Source: Nitrospirota bacterium (GTDB lineage: Bacteria; Nitrospirota; 9FT-COMBO-42-15; HDB-SIOI813). From it: DNA of 64,000 bases. Location: the NCBI GenBank assembly GCA_020851375.1, contig JADZCV010000025.1, forward strand, positions 62,001 to 126,000. Reading direction: 5' to 3'. The notes below the pieces were generated by a model that was not told the origin of the DNA, did not search any database, and worked only from the letters and a program-made list of their open reading frames with translations. The position numbers and the translations under genes are program-made. This document shows positions 59,179 through 64,000 of the stretch, piece after piece (position 1 is the first letter of the stretch; the number at the start of each line of letters is the position of its first letter).

Positions 59179-61164
59179 TTGTCAATTAAAATAGCTGTAA
59201 CATCCGCATTTGGCTGGCCTTATGTGCGAAGGGGGAACCGGGTTGCCTATGAACTTGCCGTCTATCTTGCCAGTCAGGGGAATGAAGTCCATTTTGTAAC
59301 GACGAAACCGGGTATTCTCAGACGGGAAAAGATCATTGGGAATCTTATTATCAAATATTATCCTGTGATAGATCATCCTTTTCTCACGAGATTTAACCTT
59401 GAGTACTGGCAAACATTTGCACTGACCTGCATCAGTGCCCTTGTGAAAGAAAATTATGATCTTGTATATACATGTCTGACAATGGATGCCTGTGCTGCCG
59501 GTCTTAATAAAACTATCAGGGGAACTCCATTTATCCCCATATTGATTACCGGTGATCCCCTGTATAGAGACGCCCGATGGGCTAAGCGGTTTTTTCGCAG
59601 GGCTATAGAAAAGGCATCCCGCCTGGTGACCATAAGTCATTTTGTTAATGAAATATTAAAGAGAGATTTCAGTCTTGAGGGGGTCATGATACCCTGTCCT
59701 GTTGATACATCAAAGTTTTATTATACCGGGAAGAAGGAGACTGGTTTCCCCAGGATTCTTTGTACTGCTACACTTCTTATGGAAAGAAAAAGAGTCCCTT
59801 TGCTCGTTAAAGCCTTTGAAAGACTCATTGATAATGTTCCTGACGCGGTTTTGCAACTTGCCGGTGAAACGACACCCGAGGTCACACGGAATCTTCTAAT
59901 GTCTGTTAATTCAAAAACAAGAAAATCCATTGAAATTGTGGATATCACATCAGACGCTGTCCTTTCTTCGTTTTACAGGAGTGCAACTATTACTGTCCTG
60001 CCGTCGCTCAACGAGGCATTTGGAATGGTGACGACAGAATCACTGGCATCTGGAACGCCGGTTGTGGGAACAAGGAGCGGTGGAACAGCAGAGATACTTG
60101 ATGATCCACGTGTTGGTGTATTATTTGAGCCTGGTGACGGCCCGGAAGAACTCTGTAAAGCGCTTATAAAGGGGATAGAATTGTCAGGAAACCCGGATAC
60201 ACCAAGGCGGTGCAATGAACATGCGCAACGATATTCATGGAATAACCTGGGTCCTAAATATGAAGAACTGCAGGAAGGAGTCCTTGGTGAGATCAGGAAG
60301 GTGTCCGGAACACCCAAAAAGATTGGATCAAAAATAACAATAACCTCTTTCAAGCCAAATCAATCTTCTTTTACCAAAGGTAAGGCTGATAAGAGTGTGT
60401 TGAGTAAATTATTTGTGGATAATCTGGATTCATTGGAGATCACGTCAAGTATTTATTACAATATTGACAGTCGTGAACCAAGATATCTTCATTTGCTGGA
60501 CTGGATATTTAGCAAGGTGCGTCATCCTGATTCTGTACTCGTTATGAGTTTGGACCCATCCTTCCTGATCCTGCTCTTAAAGGAGTGTGGGATCGAAGCA
60601 AAGCAGGTTATTACTCCCACATGGTTAGATGGTACAAACAAGACGGTCTCTTTTGGGATAGACCCGGCTACTCAAGATGAGGAGCAGATCACCGGCAGTT
60701 TTGACATCATCATATGCGATGATCTTCTCCAGTATTGGCCAGCACCCCTTCGGGGACTTGAGGAGCTGAAGAAACGATTGAAACCTGAGGGGGTATTGCT
60801 GTTGAGCACTCATAATGCGGCGAGTGGCGTATCCAGGCTGCGCTTATTGACAGGACAAAATGTTTATCCGTGGTTTAATGATAGCACGTTAAAAGGTTCT
60901 GCTTACAGGAACGAAAATGGCTCAAATCTTTATAGGGAATATACCCTGGGAGAGGTGAATGACCTTGTGTCCAGAGCCGGATTTAAAATAATCGAAAAGC
61001 AGTGGATCATCGGCAATAAAAATATTGATAAAAGTGTGAATTTTGCCTCAATAGCTGTCAAGACATATATGGCTCATAAGATCTGCCATAAAATCCAACG
61101 AGTTGTGCCCCGGCTGAGAAGCCATCTCTTTGTGGCTGCAGTAAATTCGCTGGATACCCAATGA
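59179..61164 (+). CDS. GT4 glycosyltransferase fused to a SAM-loop-less methyltransferase domain (2)
   Basis: A 661-residue protein with TTG start at 59179, preceded by AAAGGG. The GT4 half (1-375) has FGWPYVRRGNR at 11-21, and Glu279 and Glu287 for E-x7-E. The second half (about 410-661) carries LFVDNLDSLEITSSIYYNID, a lost SAM loop (VLVMSLDPSFLILL), FDIIICDDLLQYWP, LLLSTHNAASG, YREYTLGEVNDLV and RLRSHLFVAA. It matches the architecture of the 45616 gene. An ATGA overlap couples it to the 670-residue protein downstream. Confidence 0.86.
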   Translation: MSIKIAVTSAFGWPYVRRGNRVAYELAVYLASQGNEVHFVTTKPGILRREKIIGNLIIKYYPVIDHPFLTRFNLEYWQTFALTCISALVKENYDLVYTCLTMDACAAGLNKTIRGTPFIPILITGDPLYRDARWAKRFFRRAIEKASRLVTISHFVNEILKRDFSLEGVMIPCPVDTSKFYYTGKKETGFPRILCTATLLMERKRVPLLVKAFERLIDNVPDAVLQLAGETTPEVTRNLLMSVNSKTRKSIEIVDITSDAVLSSFYRSATITVLPSLNEAFGMVTTESLASGTPVVGTRSGGTAEILDDPRVGVLFEPGDGPEELCKALIKGIELSGNPDTPRRCNEHAQRYSWNNLGPKYEELQEGVLGEIRKVSGTPKKIGSKITITSFKPNQSSFTKGKADKSVLSKLFVDNLDSLEITSSIYYNIDSREPRYLHLLDWIFSKVRHPDSVLVMSLDPSFLILLLKECGIEAKQVITPTWLDGTNKTVSFGIDPATQDEEQITGSFDIIICDDLLQYWPAPLRGLEELKKRLKPEGVLLLSTHNAASGVSRLRLLTGQNVYPWFNDSTLKGSAYRNENGSNLYREYTLGEVNDLVSRAGFKIIEKQWIIGNKNIDKSVNFASIAVKTYMAHKICHKIQRVVPRLRSHLFVAAVNSLDTQ

Positions 61165-63173
61165 AACGTCAAACATATCGCGGGCAGGAATCAACAATTG
61201 GCACTTTGTCTTCTGCAATTCAGGAACAGCAAAACATAGAGGGACGTACTCTGAGTTACTATTTGAATCATTTACCATATCCGGAGGGTGCAACCATTGT
61301 GGATGCTGGCCGCAGGTTTCATCGGTTCTTTCTCGAACAACAAGATGAGCAGATGCAGGTTTTATCAGACCATTTCGGTAACGGAAGCGTCTGTGAGTTT
61401 ACGCGGTTGATCCCTCAGGGAAAAGATTATTTCACTCTGCGACTTACAGGGAACTACTGCGCAAATCATACTAAAGGTGGGGGATGGCTATTTCATAACG
61501 AGGATAATGAAAAGCCGCATTTATGGTTACCATGCGAGCCGGTGGCCAGGAGCTATGATAAATTAGGCCGAATCGTTTCAGAAGAGTTCCTCCCAGCGGC
61601 TGAGTTTGCAGTATTGAACAATGAAATGTCTGCCATCTTCAGGATACCGGAAGATAATGTATTTATAGAGTTTGTTGTCTGGACTCTGCCATTTCATTCT
61701 AATCTGTTTGAGGAACTTAATTCCCTCTCAGCACAGGAGCTGCAGAGAATCTTCTTGTGGGGATCTCATACCATATACTCAGGGCCGGAAGACCTATATA
61801 AGAACCTTATTCATGGTGCTATTTACAAGACCGGCTTGCCATGGACTTATCCACCTGAGAGACGCCCCTATTGTGAGGTTATAGCGCAGGCGCTCTATGT
61901 CACTTTTCACAGTTTATGGAAGGCAACAGGAAAGCAAATCTACCAGCAGATGAAAACACAGCTTGTCTTTAGTGTCATTGCCCGTCAGCAGGACAATGGA
62001 GCATGGTGTCATGGTACGTGGACCGAAGATTTTGAAGTTCATTATCGTCATCACTGCAGTGGAATCCACCTGCTTGCAGCTGATTATGATGAAACAAAAG
62101 ATGTGGCAGTTGGTTCCTCACTTAAAAGAGCTGTTGATTACATGAAGAATCAATGCGATGAATTAAGTGTCGGCAAATGGTATCTTCATGACAGCCTTGA
62201 ATTGAATGTGGAAAGTATGCGAAATGCTCCGGTATCGTATCAATATAGCCGGGTTCTCGGCAAATCACCATCGAACATGCTTGTTTTAAACACACACCTT
62301 GATGCCCTTGTAGCGTTTAATCGTTACGGGAAAGTATCCGGACAAAGATATTTGGAGGAAGAGATATCTTCCGGAGTAAATGCAGTTGTTGCTGTTCTTG
62401 GACTTAAACCTGCAGAAGCCCTGTACCGCATCTTGTTTAAGGCAATAGAGCTGGCCTTTCTTCCGGATGCCGAAGCAAAAACAAAGTCCTTACCTGTTCG
62501 TGCCATGAGACGCCTGGGAAGGGAAAAGATTATCCCCATACTCCCCCGAATTAAAAGAATATTCCCAAGGCTTGTAATGCCTAATGGATATATTGATCGC
62601 AGTCTGACACTCAACGAATTCTGGTATCCTTATTTTCTTATTAATGTAATGGACCTCTTGCGCTTCCAAATGTGTTTCAGTCTCCAAATGGTGGACTCTA
62701 TCATTGACAATGCTGTTAAATTTGTTCAGCGTGTTGGCTTAGAGAAATGGTTGAATAATGAAAGGACGGCCTATGCTGTCGGTTTTTGGGCTGAGGCTAT
62801 GTACCTTTATTGTCTTCATACTCCCAATAGAAGCCGTGCTGCATTAGCGGAGGCAGTGATTTCCCTTTACGATTCAAAACAAGGTATCCCTCCGAGCCTC
62901 CTGGGTTGTAATTCTGAGTATATTTGCCTGGCCGATCAGGTTCCATGCCTGCAGACAGACAACGACAGGATTCATGTCATCAATCTTTCTACGGATCCTC
63001 ACCATCTTGAATTTATCCTCGTAAATAACACAGATGCGAAGCAGGACACTTCTATAGCCCGTGTCTACGATAAGCTGATGGTGTTCGATCATGAAGGCAG
63101 CTCAATTTCTTATGAAAAATCCGTCACTTTACCGCCTCGGGGTTGGATGCGTCTGCTTTCCCATAACGTGTGA
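61161..63173 (+). CDS. Large protein of unknown function, possibly a carbohydrate-active alpha-helical enzyme
   Basis: A 670-residue soluble protein without signal peptide or membrane helices. I do not recognise its family. A beta-rich N-terminal part (about 1-190) precedes a long helical part (about 200-590). The helical part has RQQDNGAWCHGTWTEDF (near 275-291) and HHCSGIHLLAADY (near 298), a pattern of repeated helices like (alpha/alpha)6 toroids of epimerases and lyases. A short beta end (about 610-670) follows. It overlaps the GT4-fusion stop (ATGA) and is followed at 7 bases by a radical SAM gene, so it should act in the cytoplasm on the glycan or its precursor. An epimerase would suit a sulfated polymer, but this is a guess. 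Confidence 0.6.
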   Translation: MKRQTYRGQESTIGTLSSAIQEQQNIEGRTLSYYLNHLPYPEGATIVDAGRRFHRFFLEQQDEQMQVLSDHFGNGSVCEFTRLIPQGKDYFTLRLTGNYCANHTKGGGWLFHNEDNEKPHLWLPCEPVARSYDKLGRIVSEEFLPAAEFAVLNNEMSAIFRIPEDNVFIEFVVWTLPFHSNLFEELNSLSAQELQRIFLWGSHTIYSGPEDLYKNLIHGAIYKTGLPWTYPPERRPYCEVIAQALYVTFHSLWKATGKQIYQQMKTQLVFSVIARQQDNGAWCHGTWTEDFEVHYRHHCSGIHLLAADYDETKDVAVGSSLKRAVDYMKNQCDELSVGKWYLHDSLELNVESMRNAPVSYQYSRVLGKSPSNMLVLNTHLDALVAFNRYGKVSGQRYLEEEISSGVNAVVAVLGLKPAEALYRILFKAIELAFLPDAEAKTKSLPVRAMRRLGREKIIPILPRIKRIFPRLVMPNGYIDRSLTLNEFWYPYFLINVMDLLRFQMCFSLQMVDSIIDNAVKFVQRVGLEKWLNNERTAYAVGFWAEAMYLYCLHTPNRSRAALAEAVISLYDSKQGIPPSLLGCNSEYICLADQVPCLQTDNDRIHVINLSTDPHHLEFILVNNTDAKQDTSIARVYDKLMVFDHEGSSISYEKSVTLPPRGWMRLLSHNV

Positions 63174-63179
63174 AAAAGA

Positions 63180-64000
63180 ATGAATAAAATCAGAAAAGCC
63201 ATATCATTGACAAGAAGTGGACGATTTGACTACATTTTTCAAAAAGTGTCATTCCGGCTGGGGATTGTCAAATCATTCCTCTCGAATCCTTCCATCATCA
63301 TGATTGAACCTACTAATGTCTGCAATCTTGAATGTCCCACGTGTCCTACGGGATCAGGTGTGATGAACCGGCCGAAGCGAATGATGAGCTATGATGAATT
63401 CAAAGGAATCATTGATCAGGTCAGGGGATATGCACACAGAATTGTGCTGTGGAATTATGGGGAACCGTTTCTGAACAAAGAACTTGTACCCATGATACGC
63501 TACGCGGCCGACAGCGGAATATTTGTAGAAACAAGCACAAATGGTGAATTCTTCAGATCGGGGGAGTTCTGCAATAGTATTGTAAAAAGCCGATTACAAA
63601 AGTTGATCGTTTGTCTTGACGGAGCAGATCAGGAAACAATAAGCAAATTCAGGAGAGGCTCTCATTTCAAAAAGATAATCGAAGGTATTAAATTAATGGC
63701 TGATGCAAAAAAAGCTCTCAAATCGGTAACCCCTGAAATAGAATTTCAGTTTATCGTGATGAAGCACAACGAACATCAGAAAGCTTATATGAAGGAACTC
63801 GCAGAAGAATTAGGAGTTGATATTTATTGTGAAAAGACTGTTGGGGTAGATTCCAGCGATCCGGACTTCCAGAACCTTGCGAAAGAGCTTTTACCCGGCG
63901 ATTTGTCTCTTAGCCGTTTCGTCCGGAAAAGGGACGGGACCTTTGCTCTGAAGGGCGAGATTACAAATTATTGCTGGCGGATATTTCAAAGTGTTGTAAT
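63180..64000 (+). CDS. Radical SAM/SPASM enzyme (4), 3' truncated by the window
   Basis: The first 273 residues are present; no stop occurs before the window edge. ATG 63180 follows the previous stop by 6 bases. The cluster motif CNLECPTC has Cys48, Cys52 and Cys55. LWNYGEPFLNKE near 86-97 and CLDGADQETISKFRRGS near 148-164 match the glycan-associated radical SAM group. A Cys in ITNYCWRIFQSV near 267 begins the SPASM region. It is closest in plan to the 58141 gene. Its C-terminus must be read from adjoining sequence. Confidence 0.85.
   Translation, partial: MNKIRKAISLTRSGRFDYIFQKVSFRLGIVKSFLSNPSIIMIEPTNVCNLECPTCPTGSGVMNRPKRMMSYDEFKGIIDQVRGYAHRIVLWNYGEPFLNKELVPMIRYAADSGIFVETSTNGEFFRSGEFCNSIVKSRLQKLIVCLDGADQETISKFRRGSHFKKIIEGIKLMADAKKALKSVTPEIEFQFIVMKHNEHQKAYMKELAEELGVDIYCEKTVGVDSSDPDFQNLAKELLPGDLSLSRFVRKRDGTFALKGEITNYCWRIFQSVV

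Noticed and set aside
38139-64000. RiPP (modified peptide) biosynthesis, suggested by several SPASM radical SAM enzymes
   Set aside because: No precursor-like short gene, RRE domain or dedicated protease was found beside them; glycosyltransferases and sugar genes dominate.
1-64000. tRNA, rRNA, tmRNA, RNase P RNA and CRISPR arrays
   Set aside because: All gaps were read on both strands; no cloverleaf-like or regularly spaced repeat pattern was found. A covariance-model scan would be needed to exclude small RNAs.

Overview
The window comes from a Gram-negative (diderm) bacterium. It carries Sec/YidC biogenesis genes, an outer-membrane-type TPR lipoprotein, the lytic transglycosylases MltD and MltA, a Wza-like export lipoprotein and a PEP-CTERM surface protein. 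Mid-range base composition, frequent TTG/GTG starts and PEP-CTERM sorting fit an environmental lineage such as Nitrospirota or a relative, but nothing here fixes the taxon. No rRNA, tRNA, CRISPR array or recognisable full insertion sequence was seen.

Layout. (1) 1-9.8 kb, housekeeping: end of a CcdA-like gene, apbE, the conserved rpmH-rnpA-yidD-yidC group, a macrodomain gene, then a small Cys protein, cutA, an endonuclease III-like glycosylase, secA and a GAF-GGDEF diguanylate cyclase. (2) 9.8-22.7 kb: smc and a thioesterase, followed by an accessory defence block. The block holds a MNT-HEPN pair, a type I restriction system (hsdR, hsdS, hsdM) with a DUF559 nuclease gene wedged inside, and an AbiU2-type HEPN gene plus an unknown acidic protein. 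These last two lie between 35-bp near-identical direct repeats. G/C-rich hairpin repeats separate the restriction genes. trmO closes the block. (3) 22.7-34.4 kb, mixed envelope and metabolic genes: fabH, a BamD-like TPR lipoprotein, a 154-bp inverted-repeat element running into larE, an active/inactive M16 protease pair, a membrane protein with a cryptic JAMM metalloprotease motif, mltD, an MFS transporter, a PAP2 phosphatase and mltA.

(4) 34.7-64 kb (continuing beyond the window): a large surface-glycan cluster on the + strand. It opens with a PEP-CTERM protein, a three-domain nucleotidyltransferase-like/beta-helix/phosphoglycosyl transferase fusion, and a Wza-type lipoprotein. It then carries CDP-hexose synthesis genes, two sulfotransferases, four paralogous GT4 glycosyltransferases, two GT2 glycosyltransferases that share gene-conversion-like patches, and methyltransferases. 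An SGNH hydrolase with membrane helices, an ABC-2 exporter pair, a 670-residue protein of unknown function and five radical SAM enzymes complete it. Translational overlaps (TGATG, ATGA) tie many genes together.

The most unusual feature is a family of four methyltransferase-like domains whose SAM-binding glycine loop is lost. They are found fused to GT4 enzymes (twice), as a separate gene directly after a GT4 (once), and fused to an intact methyltransferase (once). With the radical SAM genes and sulfotransferases, this suggests a heavily modified, probably sulfated, surface glycan whose chemistry I cannot match to a described pathway.
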